A stretch of 64,000 nucleotides of DNA, taken from Tahibacter amnicola. Lineage in GTDB: Bacteria > Pseudomonadota > Gammaproteobacteria > Xanthomonadales > Rhodanobacteraceae. Each line of letters opens with the position of its first letter. Position 1 is the first letter of the stretch. This document shows, one piece after another, positions 17,274 through 26,696 of the stretch. The stretch covers positions 1,196,001-1,260,000 of the forward strand of contig NZ_CP104694.1 in the NCBI RefSeq assembly GCF_025398735.1, read 5' to 3'. The position numbers were made by a program, and so were the translations under genes. Below the pieces are notes generated by a model. It worked only from the letters and a program-made list of their open reading frames with translations. It searched no databases and had not been told where the DNA came from.

Positions 17274-18686
17274 TCATTCGCCGGGCGGAGGTTCCGGTTT
17301 ACGCAGCAGCTGCAGCGCCAGGCCGACCACGACCAGCGTGCCGCCCGCCAGAAGCGCCCAGAGCAGCCAGGATTTCCAGTCGACCGGCCTGGGTGGAGGC
17401 GCCGGCGTCACCAGGGCCTGCGAGCCGGCCAGCTGGCGCGCCGTCGCTGGGTACGCGGCCGAGGGCTGCCACTGGCCACCGCGGCGTGCGCGCAGTTCGT
17501 TCACCAGGGCCACGATGGGCGCATCCGCGCGGTGCGACTTCACGCTGCCGGCTGCAATGCTGAACGGGCCCGGGCCCTGTGCGAGGAACACGATGACCTC
17601 GGGGCGATACCCCAGGCGCAGCTGCGGCTGTCCGCCGCCGGGAACGGCGGCATCGACCCGCCAGTAGCGGTCGCGCGCTGCCGGATCGATAGCGCGTTGT
17701 GCCGAGCGCTCCACTGCACCGCCGGCGCTCACTTCGTAGCTCATCCATGGGCCGCCGCGGAAAGTCCAGGTGCCTTCCGTGCGATCCCGGCTGGACAGGC
17801 GCCACTCGAACACACTGTTGCCGGTGCCCGGCAGCAGGTCCACCCGCGCCGCCGGAATGCGGCCGGGAAGTTCGTACTCGAAATGCACTCCCTGGGCGTC
17901 TTCGACGCGGCGTCCGTCCACCGGCAACCAGCTCCATGTGGGCTCGACGGGCGTCGATTCGAAATCAGCGCTGATCCGGGTGAAGGTCACGGCCTCGTTG
18001 TCATTCAGCGGTGTCAGGCGCAGGTACGGGCCGTAGCGTCCGTGCAGCGGGATGAAGTCACGGACGACTTCGGCGCCATTGTTACTGATGCGCACCAGGC
18101 TTCCGCGCAGCGGGGTGGCGCGCCAGTGGTTCAGGTCAGCACTTTCCTCGATGACATAGGTGGCGGTCACCGGCACCTTCCGGCTGTCCCACTCGAAGCG
18201 CAGCGTGCCGATGGTGTCGTGTATCTGGCTGACATCCAGCAGCACGGCTCGGCTGGGCGGCTTGGGCGCGGTCGGGTCGAGAATCCGGACGTCCACGCGG
18301 CTCACGCGGCCGCTGTCGTCCCGCTCGGCATGCAGTTCCCAGGCACCGCCGCGGTTGTCCGCGCTGTCGGCGGCGGGCAGTGGAAACCAGCGCAGGTCCA
18401 TCGACTGCGGGCCACTGTGCCGGGCCAGCGGCGCCTCGGGACCGAACAGCGCCGCTGGCACGGATTCGCCGTTGGCATTGAAGACTTCGATATCCGTCAG
18501 CGCGGGGTTCTGCACCGACGCATAGATGGCCTCGGTCAGCGTGACCCGGTATGCGCCGCCGTCATCGCGGCTCAAGGTCAACGGCCATTCGCGCGCATAG
18601 TCGGTGCGCTGGCCGGCATCGGCGGTGCTGCAGAAAACCAGCGCGGCAGCGAGTCCGGCGCGCAAGGTCCACGGTAAGGCGTTCAT
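17274..18686 (-). CDS. DUF3999 family membrane-anchored protein
   Basis: A 470-residue protein with an N-terminal signal peptide (about 1-24, ending STADA). A long beta-rich extracytoplasmic region follows, then one C-terminal transmembrane helix (SWLLWALLAGGTLVVVGLAL) and a short basic tail. Architecture and sequence match DUF3999. The start overlaps the stop of the DUF2339 gene by four bases (ATGA), so the two form a coupled pair. DUF2339 and DUF3999 genes commonly occur together, but their biochemical role is not established. A shared envelope complex is an inference. Confidence 0.82.
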   Translation of the reverse strand: MNALPWTLRAGLAAALVFCSTADAGQRTDYAREWPLTLSRDDGGAYRVTLTEAIYASVQNPALTDIEVFNANGESVPAALFGPEAPLARHSGPQSMDLRWFPLPAADSADNRGGAWELHAERDDSGRVSRVDVRILDPTAPKPPSRAVLLDVSQIHDTIGTLRFEWDSRKVPVTATYVIEESADLNHWRATPLRGSLVRISNNGAEVVRDFIPLHGRYGPYLRLTPLNDNEAVTFTRISADFESTPVEPTWSWLPVDGRRVEDAQGVHFEYELPGRIPAARVDLLPGTGNSVFEWRLSSRDRTEGTWTFRGGPWMSYEVSAGGAVERSAQRAIDPAARDRYWRVDAAVPGGGQPQLRLGYRPEVIVFLAQGPGPFSIAAGSVKSHRADAPIVALVNELRARRGGQWQPSAAYPATARQLAGSQALVTPAPPPRPVDWKSWLLWALLAGGTLVVVGLALQLLRKPEPPPGE

Positions 18687-21553
18687 TGCTCGCCCCCTTC
18701 AGGCGTCATACGCGGCGGGTTGGGTGCAAACCAGCCCACGATCATCAACAGGCTGCCCACGGCCAGGACGCCAACGATGGCGGACAGGTCCGACAGGTGG
18801 CTGCGGTCGATCACCAGCAGCTTGGCGATGACCAGGCCCACCAGGCCGGCACCGCCCATCCACAGGGGCCGCGACCGCCGCCGCGCGCCGGTGACCATCG
18901 CCGTAAAGCCGGCCAGGCACCAGACCACCGACAGGCTGGCCTGCGCCAGCGCTGAACGCGCCATTTCTGCCGTCCAGGGCACGCCGCCGATGAAGTGCAC
19001 GCAGCGCAGGGTGATGCTGGTGAGCAGGATGAAACCCAGGACGGCCGCGATCTGGGCGCGCGACTGCGGATCAAAAGCCGGTACATCGTCCGCGTGGCGG
19101 CGCGACCAGACCAGCAGGAAGAGCACCAGCGCGATCTGCGACAGCTCCAGCGGATTGACCACGGGGATGTAGGTGAGCGGCGTCGGCGCGCCCTCGGCAA
19201 GCAGGCCCGCCAGCCAGGCCATGGCCAGGACAACCAGGAGCGAGCCTGCCAGCGGCAGGCGGACGTCTTCCGCCGCTTCTCCGAACGGATAGCGTACCGG
19301 TGTGAACCGTGTCAGCACCGCAATAAAGGCAACTGCGACCGGCAGCAATGCGGCGAGCACCTGCCAGAGCGGCTGCAGCTGGAACCGCGTGTGGGTCAGG
19401 TAGGCCGCCTCCACGGCCAGCAGCACCACCCAGGTTGCGGTGTGCACGAAGTGGATCAGCGGACGCGCCGGCGCCCGGATCGTCTCGAAGTTCACCTGGG
19501 CGCGCAGGCTGACGACGAACCAGCCCAGCCAGGCGGCCAGTCCGACGCCGCCCAGGGGGCCATGATTGACGTGGTGTGTGGGCGCGATGAGCAGCGGTGC
19601 CACCAGCACACCGGCAATGGCGGGCCAGGTGCATTCCTGCCAAGCCAGGCGCCGGCGCAGCTCCGCCGCCAGCGTGACCGACAGGCCCAGGAACGCCAGC
19701 ACCCAGTTGGGCCGCATGTCCGGTATGGCAAACCGGCCGATTTCGTTGGCACCCAGCACGACCCACCACAGGCCAGCCCAGGCGAAGAACAGGCGCGCAC
19801 CGGCCTGTTCCCCCTCCACCGCGGCGAGCAGGCGGTAGGTGGTCAAGGCGGCGGCAAAGATCAGTGCAAGCGCGAGAAACTCGCCGTTGAAAATCGCCAG
19901 TTCCCCTTCGGCAACGCTGCCGCCCAGGCCGGAAACGATGACCGACACCGCTGCGGCCAGCTGCAGGCCGTAGCCGATGAAGCGCGGCAGGCGCCGGTCC
20001 TGGCGCAAACCGAGCCACACCAGGGCAACGCCTTCCACGGCCCAGGCGCAGGCCGTGGAGCGCGCGGACAAGGCCAGTGGCACCGCCAGCGTGGCGAAGC
20101 CCAGGGCCAGCAGGGCGTGGGTCTGGCCCAGCAAGGTCAGGCGCAGGCGCCGGTACGAGAACAGCGCCACGCCGATATGCACGAAGCCCAGCACCAGCGC
20201 CGACAGCGCCAGCAGCTGGCGGTCGCCGTCGAGCAATGCCACCTGCAGCGGAAAGCCCAGCAACGGCGTTCCGATCACCAGGCTGCCGTCGACGAAGCCA
20301 CGGCGTTCCTCTGGCTGGCGCAGGGCGTAGAGCACCGGGATGATCAGGTAGAACGCGTAGAACAGGATCAGGAACGGCTCGGTACTGCCCAGCATTTCCG
20401 GACGGTATTTCAGCGTTCCCCAGGCCGTGCCGATGGCAAAGGTGAAGGCAAAACCCAGGAGATTCAGGACACGCCAGGGCTTGAACCAGGCGATGCCGAA
20501 GATCGCTGCGTTCAGCACGGCGTAGTAGGTGAACAGGGCGACGTGGTTGCCGCTGTCGCTGGAGGTCAGGATGGGCGCCAGGAAGCCGCCGACCAGGCCC
20601 AGGACGGCCAGCGCGATCGCATCCTGCAGGACCGCCAGCACACCGGCCGAGGCGACGAGCAATACCAGCAGCACAAAGGCGGCAGTCGGGGGTATCAGGC
20701 CATAGAGCTTGTAGGCGCCGAACACCACCAGCACCAGCATGCCGATCGCGCCGCCCTGCACGCTGAGCGCGAAGGCACGATGGCTCTCGCGCTTCTTCCA
20801 CCCGAACAGCAGGCCCGCAATGGCCACGGCGGCGATGCCGGCCAGGCGGACCTCGATCGGCACCGTCAGCCAGCCCTGGTCCGCGGCGTATTTCATCAAC
20901 GCGCCGACGCCGAGGAACAGCACCAGTACGCCGATCTTCACCGGCACATTGCCTTCGGTGAACCAGCGTTTTACCGCGTTGACCGTGCGCTCGATCGGAT
21001 CCGGTCCGCGGTTTTCCACGACCACGCGCCGGGCGGCCCCGGCGGCGACCGAGGGACGCGCGGCTGGCCTCGGTGGCGCGGCGGGAGGAATGTCGGCACC
21101 GAGGTCGAACACGGCCCGTCCTGGTGGTGTCACCGGCGGTGGCTCGGCGATCTGTTCCAGACCAAAGGCTTCGATATCGATCGGTGCCTGGGCCGGTGGC
21201 GGCGGCACGGTGACGGCCGGTGTGGGCGCCGGTTCCGGAACAGCCGCCGCAGGCGGTGGCGCAGGTTCTGCAACGGGGCGCGCCGGGGACGCCTCGGGGC
21301 TCCGGCGGGCCACGGCGGCCGGTACCCCCTCCCTTTCGCGCTGGAGCGCCTGGGCGGTGGCGTGCTCCTGGTAAAGATCGTCCACCGACTTTTCCAGGGT
21401 GGTCAGGCGCTGCTGGAGGCTGACGAGGCGGCCAAAGAGCGTGCCGATCAGCGCACCGATCAGGGCCGCCAGCCAACCCAGGTCGTGGCGGAAAACCACC
21501 CCGCCCAGGAACGCACCGGCAAAAAAGCCGATCAAGCCGAGCAGCCAGCCCAT
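18683..21553 (-). CDS. DUF2339 family polytopic membrane protein
   Basis: A 956-residue protein starting at MGWLLGLIGFFAGAFLGG, preceded by GGAAGGAG. The order is an N-terminal glycine-rich hydrophobic hairpin, a short coiled-coil-like stretch (SLQQRLTTLEKSVDDLYQEH), a Pro/Ala-rich linker of roughly 100 residues, then more than twenty predicted membrane helices to the C-terminus. This matches DUF2339. Its role is unknown. The very high helix count and coupling to DUF3999 suggest an inner-membrane envelope complex. Longer in-frame starts read as non-conserved. Confidence 0.85.
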   Translation of the reverse strand: MGWLLGLIGFFAGAFLGGVVFRHDLGWLAALIGALIGTLFGRLVSLQQRLTTLEKSVDDLYQEHATAQALQREREGVPAAVARRSPEASPARPVAEPAPPPAAAVPEPAPTPAVTVPPPPAQAPIDIEAFGLEQIAEPPPVTPPGRAVFDLGADIPPAAPPRPAARPSVAAGAARRVVVENRGPDPIERTVNAVKRWFTEGNVPVKIGVLVLFLGVGALMKYAADQGWLTVPIEVRLAGIAAVAIAGLLFGWKKRESHRAFALSVQGGAIGMLVLVVFGAYKLYGLIPPTAAFVLLVLLVASAGVLAVLQDAIALAVLGLVGGFLAPILTSSDSGNHVALFTYYAVLNAAIFGIAWFKPWRVLNLLGFAFTFAIGTAWGTLKYRPEMLGSTEPFLILFYAFYLIIPVLYALRQPEERRGFVDGSLVIGTPLLGFPLQVALLDGDRQLLALSALVLGFVHIGVALFSYRRLRLTLLGQTHALLALGFATLAVPLALSARSTACAWAVEGVALVWLGLRQDRRLPRFIGYGLQLAAAVSVIVSGLGGSVAEGELAIFNGEFLALALIFAAALTTYRLLAAVEGEQAGARLFFAWAGLWWVVLGANEIGRFAIPDMRPNWVLAFLGLSVTLAAELRRRLAWQECTWPAIAGVLVAPLLIAPTHHVNHGPLGGVGLAAWLGWFVVSLRAQVNFETIRAPARPLIHFVHTATWVVLLAVEAAYLTHTRFQLQPLWQVLAALLPVAVAFIAVLTRFTPVRYPFGEAAEDVRLPLAGSLLVVLAMAWLAGLLAEGAPTPLTYIPVVNPLELSQIALVLFLLVWSRRHADDVPAFDPQSRAQIAAVLGFILLTSITLRCVHFIGGVPWTAEMARSALAQASLSVVWCLAGFTAMVTGARRRSRPLWMGGAGLVGLVIAKLLVIDRSHLSDLSAIVGVLAVGSLLMIVGWFAPNPPRMTPEGGEQ

Positions 21554-21745
21554 GGTGTCTCCTTCCCCCGCGGCGTATGGATGCACTTTATCCTGACCGG
21601 GGACGGCCAGGGTTCGTTCCGGCCTCACGGAAGGTGAGAACACGCCGACAGAATGACTGACGGTCACTGCCGACACGCACCGCAACCCGGCCAGGCGCCG
21701 GCGTTGCCCCTGTCTGGCTGCCCCGTCGCGCGAGGGGCTCGCGGC

Positions 21746-22663
21746 CTAGTAGACCGCCGGCTCGCCGGGAGGTCGTGTCTTGAATCGCTTGTGCAGCCAG
21801 AAATACTGGTCGGGCGCCTCGCGCACCATGGCCTCGACGGCCTCGTTCACACGCGCCGTGTCGGCGATGACATCGCCACTCGGGAAGTCGGCGAGCGGCG
21901 CTTCCAGGCGCAGGAAATACTGCCCGTGGGTGTCGCGCCGGTGGAAAAAGGGGATCACCAGCGCGCCCGAAAGCCGCGCCAGGTGGTGGGTCGCCGTGAT
22001 CGTCGCGGCCGGTATGCCGAAGAAGGGCACGAATACCGCGTCCTTGCCGCGCATGTCCTGGTCCGGTGCGTACCAGACCGTGCCGCCGGCCTTGAGATAT
22101 TTCACCGTCGCGCGCAGTTCGTCCTTGGTGAACATCGCATCGGCATAGCGCAGGCGTGCGGCCAGCACCGCCTGGTCGAAAACCGGGTCGTCCATGGTGC
22201 GGTACATGCCGGCGATGCGGATTTGCCGCGACACCAGCCGCGCACACAGTTCCAGATGCGAGAAATGGCCGCCGACCAGCAGCACGCCGCGCCCCTGCGC
22301 GCGGGCCCGTTCGAGGTGTTCCAGCCCATCGATCTGGCAGGGGATGCGCGCGATGGCGTCGTCCGATCCGAACCAGGCCAGCGCGAACTCGACCAGCATG
22401 CGCCCGGCATCACGCAGGTTGGCGGCGAGCAGCGCACGGCGGTCGGCTTCGCTCCACCCGGGCAGGCACAGCGCCAGGTTCCGTTCTGCCACCCGGCGCC
22501 GCATCGACAGCAATGCCTTGGCAAGCGCGCCGAGCACGCGACCAAGCCGGTCCAATGCCGGCAGCGGCAGCCGGGCAACGCCGCGGACCAGCGCCAGCGC
22601 CAGGCGTGATGGCCAGTAGCGGGGCGATCGCAGGGAGGGGGATGTATCGGAAGGCGCGGGCAT
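21746..22663 (-). CDS. Lipid A biosynthesis acyltransferase, LpxL/HtrB family
   Basis: A 305-residue membrane-associated acyltransferase with the HX4E catalytic motif at His133-Glu138 (GGHFSHLE) and the downstream GGTVWYAPDQD and VPFFGIPAATITATHHLAR motifs of LpxL/LpxM proteins. It transfers a secondary acyl chain to Kdo2-lipid IVA at the inner-membrane cytoplasmic face. It is divergent from waaA, which makes the Kdo2-lipid IVA acceptor, so the pair is functionally coherent. LpxL cannot be told from LpxM/LpxP here. Confidence 0.9.
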   Translation of the reverse strand: MPAPSDTSPSLRSPRYWPSRLALALVRGVARLPLPALDRLGRVLGALAKALLSMRRRVAERNLALCLPGWSEADRRALLAANLRDAGRMLVEFALAWFGSDDAIARIPCQIDGLEHLERARAQGRGVLLVGGHFSHLELCARLVSRQIRIAGMYRTMDDPVFDQAVLAARLRYADAMFTKDELRATVKYLKAGGTVWYAPDQDMRGKDAVFVPFFGIPAATITATHHLARLSGALVIPFFHRRDTHGQYFLRLEAPLADFPSGDVIADTARVNEAVEAMVREAPDQYFWLHKRFKTRPPGEPAVY

Positions 22664-22769
22664 TGGACGCGGGAGTGTAGCGGCGCCGACGCCGTCTGGG
22701 CATGCTGGCGAACGCGTCGCGCGACGGTGCCAGGCTCTATACTGCGCCGCCCCCGCTGCCGCGTACGAC

Positions 22770-24046
22770 GTGTTCCCGCGCTCTCTCTACACCCTGGTGA
22801 TGTACCTGCTGACGCCGGTCATTCTGATGCGGCTGGCACGTCGTGGCCTGCATTACCGCAGCTATCTGGGCCGCTGGCGCGAGCGCTTCGGCTTTTTCCC
22901 GCGCCGCGTTTCCGGGAAAGCGTCTGGATCCACGCGGTATCCGTCGGCGAGGCCAACGCCGCGGTCCCCCTGATTGAAGCACTGATGCGGCGCCATCCGG
23001 ATTGCCCCTTCGTGATCACCACGATCACGCCGACGGGGTCGGAACGGGTGCAGCACCTGTTCGGCGACCGGGTCTTTCATGTCTACCTGCCGTACGACCT
23101 GCCGGCCTCGGTGCGGCGGTTCCTGGACCGGGTAAAGCCTAAGCTCGGCGTGATCATGGAGACGGAGATCTGGCCCAATCTCTACCACGAATGTGCGCGA
23201 CGGCGGATTCCGCTGGTTGTCGCCAACGCGCGGCTGTCGCAGAAGAGTCTGCGCGGATACGGCCCGGTGCGACCGCTCGCGCGGCTGGCGATCCGGTCCG
23301 CACGCCACGTGGCGGCGCAGTCGTCCGCCGACGCACAGCGCCTGCTGGAGCTGGGGGCTGATCCGCAGCGATTGTCCGTCCTCGGCAACATCAAGTTTGA
23401 TATGGCGGTGCCGGAAGACCTGCCCGAGCGCGGTCGTGCCCTGCGTGCCGAGTGGGGTCTGCATCGACCTGTCTGGATCGCCGCGAGCACCCACGAAGGC
23501 GAAGAGGTCGCTGTGCTCAAAGCGCACGCGGGCGTGCTGCGGCGTTTTCCCGATGCGCTTCTGCTGATTGCCCCGCGTCACCCCGAGCGTTTCCGTCCGG
23601 TTGCCCAGGCATGCAAGAGCTTCGGGTTCGCCACGCGTTGCCGCACGGAAGATGCGAATGCGGATGCCTCGACCCAGTGCTTTGTGGTCGATACCCTGGG
23701 CGAATTGCTGCAGTTCTACGCCACCGCCGACGTCGCCTTTGTCGGCGGCAGTCTGGTGGAGATCGGTGGCCACAATGTGCTGGAGCCTGCCGCGCTGTCG
23801 GTGCCGGTGATCGTCGGGCCCAATACGTTCAATTTCGCCGAGATCACGGAAAACCTGCTCGAACAGGGCGGCGCGCGCCAGCTGCGCGATGCGGATGCGC
23901 TGGGTGCCGAGATCGTGCGCCTGCTGGCGGATGAGCGTTCGCGCCTGGCGATGGGGGATAACGCCCGCCAGGTGTTTGATCGCGAGCGCGGTGCGGTGGA
24001 GCGCAACCTGGCGGTGATCGAGCACGTGCTGGCCGAAGCCGGCTGA
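22770..24046 (+). CDS. waaA: 3-deoxy-D-manno-octulosonic acid (Kdo) transferase, apparent frameshift
   Basis: Kdo transferase, essential for LPS in most Gram-negatives. The N-terminal anchor and start of the GT-B fold (LYTLVMYLLTPV, RRGLHYRSYLGRWRERFGFF) read from a GTG at 22770 but run into a stop at 22973. The rest (SVWIHAVSVGE, ETEIWPN, NIKFDM, STHEGEE, FVGGSLVEIGGHNVLEPA) reads in another frame to 24046. One extra G in the GGG at 22914-22916 restores continuity as PRRVSGESVWIHAVSVGE and gives 425 residues, the usual WaaA length. Every key motif is intact, so a base missing from the assembly is likelier than decay. The alternative in-frame N-terminus from 22727 lacks the family's membrane anchor. 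Confidence 0.88.
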
Positions 24047-24070
24047 GGCGGCCGGTTTCAATAGCTCCAT

Positions 24071-24105
24071 AAACAAAAAGCGGACAATGTCCGCTTTTTG
24101 TTTTT
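24071..24105. terminator. Bidirectional rho-independent terminator
   Basis: AAACAAAAAGCGGACA is followed after one base by its reverse complement, giving a hairpin flanked by A- and T-rich tracts on both sides. It sits between the convergent waaA and tolC genes and should stop transcription from both. Confidence 0.92.
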
Positions 24106-24124
24106 CTGCGTTGTCGTTGCACGC

Positions 24125-25510
24125 CTACTGGAGTAGTGCGTTCACTTCCTGCAGGTCCTTCGGCGAGATGCTGCCGGCCGACTGGCGCAGGCGCAGCTGG
24201 TTGAGCACGAAGTTGTGGCGGGCCTGCGAGTAGTCACGCTGCGCCTGGTAGAGCTGGCGCTGCGACAGCAGCACGTCGACGATGGTGCGCGTGCCGACCT
24301 CGAAGCCGGCCTGGGTGGCTTCCAGCGCGCTGTTGGCCGACACGACAGCCTGCTTGCGCGCTTCCACTTCGCTGATACCGGCAACCACGGCGCGGAAGTT
24401 CAGGCGCGTGTTGCGGATCAGTGCGCGCTTCTGCTGTTCGAGGGTGTCTTCGGCGAAATCCCGTTCGTACACAGACTGGCGCACGCGCGACTGCGTATAG
24501 CCGCCGGTGAAGATCGGCACGCTCAAGGTCAATGTGACAGCGCGGTCGGTATCCCTCGAATTGGCATGGAGGCTGCCAGATGCACCCGTGGCCGAGGAAT
24601 CGGACCAATTGGGCGAACGCGAATAGGCGATGCTGCCCGACAGCGTCGGCAAATGGCCCGAGCGTGCGGTATTGATATTTGCCTTGGCGGCAGAAACGGC
24701 GTGTTCCTGGGCTTTGAGGGAAGGATTGTCCGCCAGCGCTCGGTCAACCCAGGCCTGCATGTCATTGGGCACCGGTTCCTGCAGCGGAAGATCTTCGCGC
24801 AGGCGCGACAGGTTGGCGGGCTCTTTGGCGGTCAGCTCGCGCAGGGCTTCGCGGGCATCATCGAGCGCATTCTGGGCATTGATTGTCGCGGCGCGGGCGG
24901 AGTCGTGCTGGGCCTTCGCTTCGTTGACGTCCGTAATTGCCGACAAACCCACTTCGAAGCGCTGCTGTGCCTGGTCGAGCTGGCGGCTGAGCGCTTTCTC
25001 CTCGGCCTGAGAGAACGCCAGCGAGTCTTCGGCAGTCAGCACATTGAAGTAGGCCGTGGCCACGCGGATCGACAATTCCTGCTCCGCCTGGGTATAGAGG
25101 GCGTCGCCGCGGTTGGCCTGTTCCTGCGCGGCCTTGCGGGCGGTCCACTTGCTCAGGTCGATGATGGACTGCTTCAGCTCTCCGCCGAGGGTGGTGCCCT
25201 TGGAATCGACATAGTCCGTGCCGAACTTGAACTCAGGCGGGTTTTCCCGCGGGTCGATGCCCGCCGAATACTTGTCGTGCGACCGGTCCGTGTAGGACAG
25301 GCTCGCGCCGATCTGCGGCAGCAACTGGGAGGTTGCCTGGGTCACGCCTTCGTGGGTGGCGAGACGCTGGGCTTCCGCGCCGGCCAGGACGGCGTCGTTC
25401 TGGCGCGCCTGGTCGTAGATCTGGATGAGGTCTTCGGCCGATGCGAGCGCGGGCACCAGCGCCAGGGCCAGTGACAGGGGCAACAGCTTGAATGGGTTTT
25501 GCTTGGTCAT
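24125..25510 (-). CDS. tolC: TolC family outer-membrane efflux channel
   Basis: A 461-residue protein with a signal peptide (about 1-25, ending PALASA). Two homologous halves of long helical OEP repeats follow: the first includes EDLIQIYDQARQNDAVL, the second ADNPSLKAQEHAVSAAKANI, with RSVVDVL-like text TRTIVDVLLSQRQLYQAQRDY. This is the TolC/OEP trimer architecture spanning outer membrane and periplasm. AGGAAG precedes the ATG. It probably serves the RND pump encoded a little upstream, among other systems. It is monocistronic or paired with the pcm-like gene, 71 bases upstream on the same strand. Confidence 0.93.
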   Translation of the reverse strand: MTKQNPFKLLPLSLALALVPALASAEDLIQIYDQARQNDAVLAGAEAQRLATHEGVTQATSQLLPQIGASLSYTDRSHDKYSAGIDPRENPPEFKFGTDYVDSKGTTLGGELKQSIIDLSKWTARKAAQEQANRGDALYTQAEQELSIRVATAYFNVLTAEDSLAFSQAEEKALSRQLDQAQQRFEVGLSAITDVNEAKAQHDSARAATINAQNALDDAREALRELTAKEPANLSRLREDLPLQEPVPNDMQAWVDRALADNPSLKAQEHAVSAAKANINTARSGHLPTLSGSIAYSRSPNWSDSSATGASGSLHANSRDTDRAVTLTLSVPIFTGGYTQSRVRQSVYERDFAEDTLEQQKRALIRNTRLNFRAVVAGISEVEARKQAVVSANSALEATQAGFEVGTRTIVDVLLSQRQLYQAQRDYSQARHNFVLNQLRLRQSAGSISPKDLQEVNALLQ

Positions 25511-25581
25511 CGTCGCTTCCTGAGAAGAGCCGTCCTGCTTAAAGGCTCGAATTTCGTCAGCGGCGCCCGGCCGAAGTCGTC

Positions 25582-26241
25582 TTACAGCGTGAAGCGCTTC
25601 GGAGGTGCCGCGTTCGCCAGATACGCTAAATCGGTTTCAAAAATGCTTTCTTCTTTGTAGCTGTCGCCCTCGCGCGTCACCAGCACGGCGCGCTGGACAG
25701 GTGATTCGCCCACCACGGCGAACATCCGTCCGCCCGGCTTGAGCCAGCGTTTGAAGCGCTCGGGTAGGGTATGCACCGCGCCGGTCACGACGATGACGTC
25801 GAACTGAGTGTTCGCCGGCTGATAGCCATTCACCGCCTCGGCGACATCAATGCGCACATTGCCGATTCCCGCCTTCTGCAGGCGTTCGCGGGCGGTCTTG
25901 GCCAGGTCTTCATGCAGCTCGACGCTGACGACGTCCTTGGCCAGCTTGCCCAGGCACGCGGCCAGGAAACCCGAGCCGGTACCGATCTGCAGCACCTGTT
26001 CGTGGGGCTGGACCAGGATGGCCTGGAGGATGCGGCCTTCGATCACCGGCTTCATCGTGAACTGGCCGTGCCCGAGCGGCAGTTCCAGGTCCGCGAACGC
26101 GAGCTGGCGGTGCTCCGGCGCGACGAATTCCTCGCGCGGTACGCGGGTCAGCACGTCGAGAACACGTGCGTCGAGGACCTCCCACGGTCGCACCTGTTGC
26201 TCGACCATGTTGAACCTGGCCTTCTCAATGTTCAGGGACAT
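25582..26241 (-). CDS. Protein-L-isoaspartate O-methyltransferase family protein
   Basis: A 219-residue SAM-dependent methyltransferase of the Pcm family. The N-terminus (MVEQQVRPWEVLD) is typical of the tolC-associated subgroup. Motif I is LQIGTGSGFLAACL, followed by VVSVELHEDLAKTARERL and FDVIVVTGAVHTLPE. Pcm enzymes repair isoaspartyl residues in aged proteins. This shorter subgroup often sits beside tolC, and its repair activity is not assured. GGAG lies ahead of the ATG at 26241; the longer frame adds non-conserved residues. Confidence 0.85.
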   Translation of the reverse strand: MSLNIEKARFNMVEQQVRPWEVLDARVLDVLTRVPREEFVAPEHRQLAFADLELPLGHGQFTMKPVIEGRILQAILVQPHEQVLQIGTGSGFLAACLGKLAKDVVSVELHEDLAKTARERLQKAGIGNVRIDVAEAVNGYQPANTQFDVIVVTGAVHTLPERFKRWLKPGGRMFAVVGESPVQRAVLVTREGDSYKEESIFETDLAYLANAAPPKRFTL

Positions 26242-26368
26242 GGTTTGCTCCGACGGAAAAAGGGGCGAAAGCATAGGCGCTGACGCCCCTGGCGGCAATT
26301 GAGCATCGCTTTTCCCCGGTTCCGCCCGTAGTGCCGGAAGTCATCGCAAGTATCTGACATTCCTCATC

Positions 26369-26686
26369 TTAAGCTGTCCGGCGGGGATTTCCGGACAGCA
26401 CCGGACGTCCGCTGGCCGGCAGCCTGGCGCGGGCGTGCAGGACCCCGGCTGCGAGGCGAAGATCAACCCGTTCGATGCGTCCAAGGGCCTGCGGGTTGCG
26501 GGCGTGCGACTGCCAGGCCAGCCAGCGGGTCAGTCGCGCCTGTTCGATCCGGTCTATCGCGGCCAGCGTTCCGCGGGCGGCCAGGGCGAGGGACGGGTCG
26601 AACTGGCGCGCGTCCAGCAGTGCGGCGAATGCCCGCTGGGCCAGTTTGAAGGATTGGCTCAGTTGAAGTTCGGGAAACAGGTGCAT
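26369..26686 (-). CDS. Small hypothetical protein downstream of the RND permease
   Basis: A 105-residue, mostly helical protein, not recognised. The start at 26686 has AGGAAG at good spacing and lies 10 bases after the permease stop, and third codon positions are GC-rich as in real genes here. Its last codons contain a CTGTCCGG/CCGGACAG hairpin (26374-26398) that could end the efflux transcript. It has no signal peptide or membrane helix. It may be an accessory of the efflux operon or a chance frame. Confidence 0.5.
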   Translation of the reverse strand: MHLFPELQLSQSFKLAQRAFAALLDARQFDPSLALAARGTLAAIDRIEQARLTRWLAWQSHARNPQALGRIERVDLRLAAGVLHARARLPASGRPVLSGNPRRTA

Positions 26687-26696
26687 GGATGGCTTC

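Noticed and set aside
18995..21637. Very long open frame antisense to the DUF2339 gene, and similar ones antisense to the synthase (6176-8701), tyrosinase (11690-13576) and thiC (32635-34350)
   Set aside because: They arise from high GC content, show low-complexity Arg/Gln/His/Ala-rich text with no family motifs, and lie opposite genes with clear domains.
22727..22920. In-frame alternative N-terminus of waaA starting at 22727
   Set aside because: It has no membrane anchor and no similarity to WaaA, while the frame from 22770 does; the one-base-indel reading is better.
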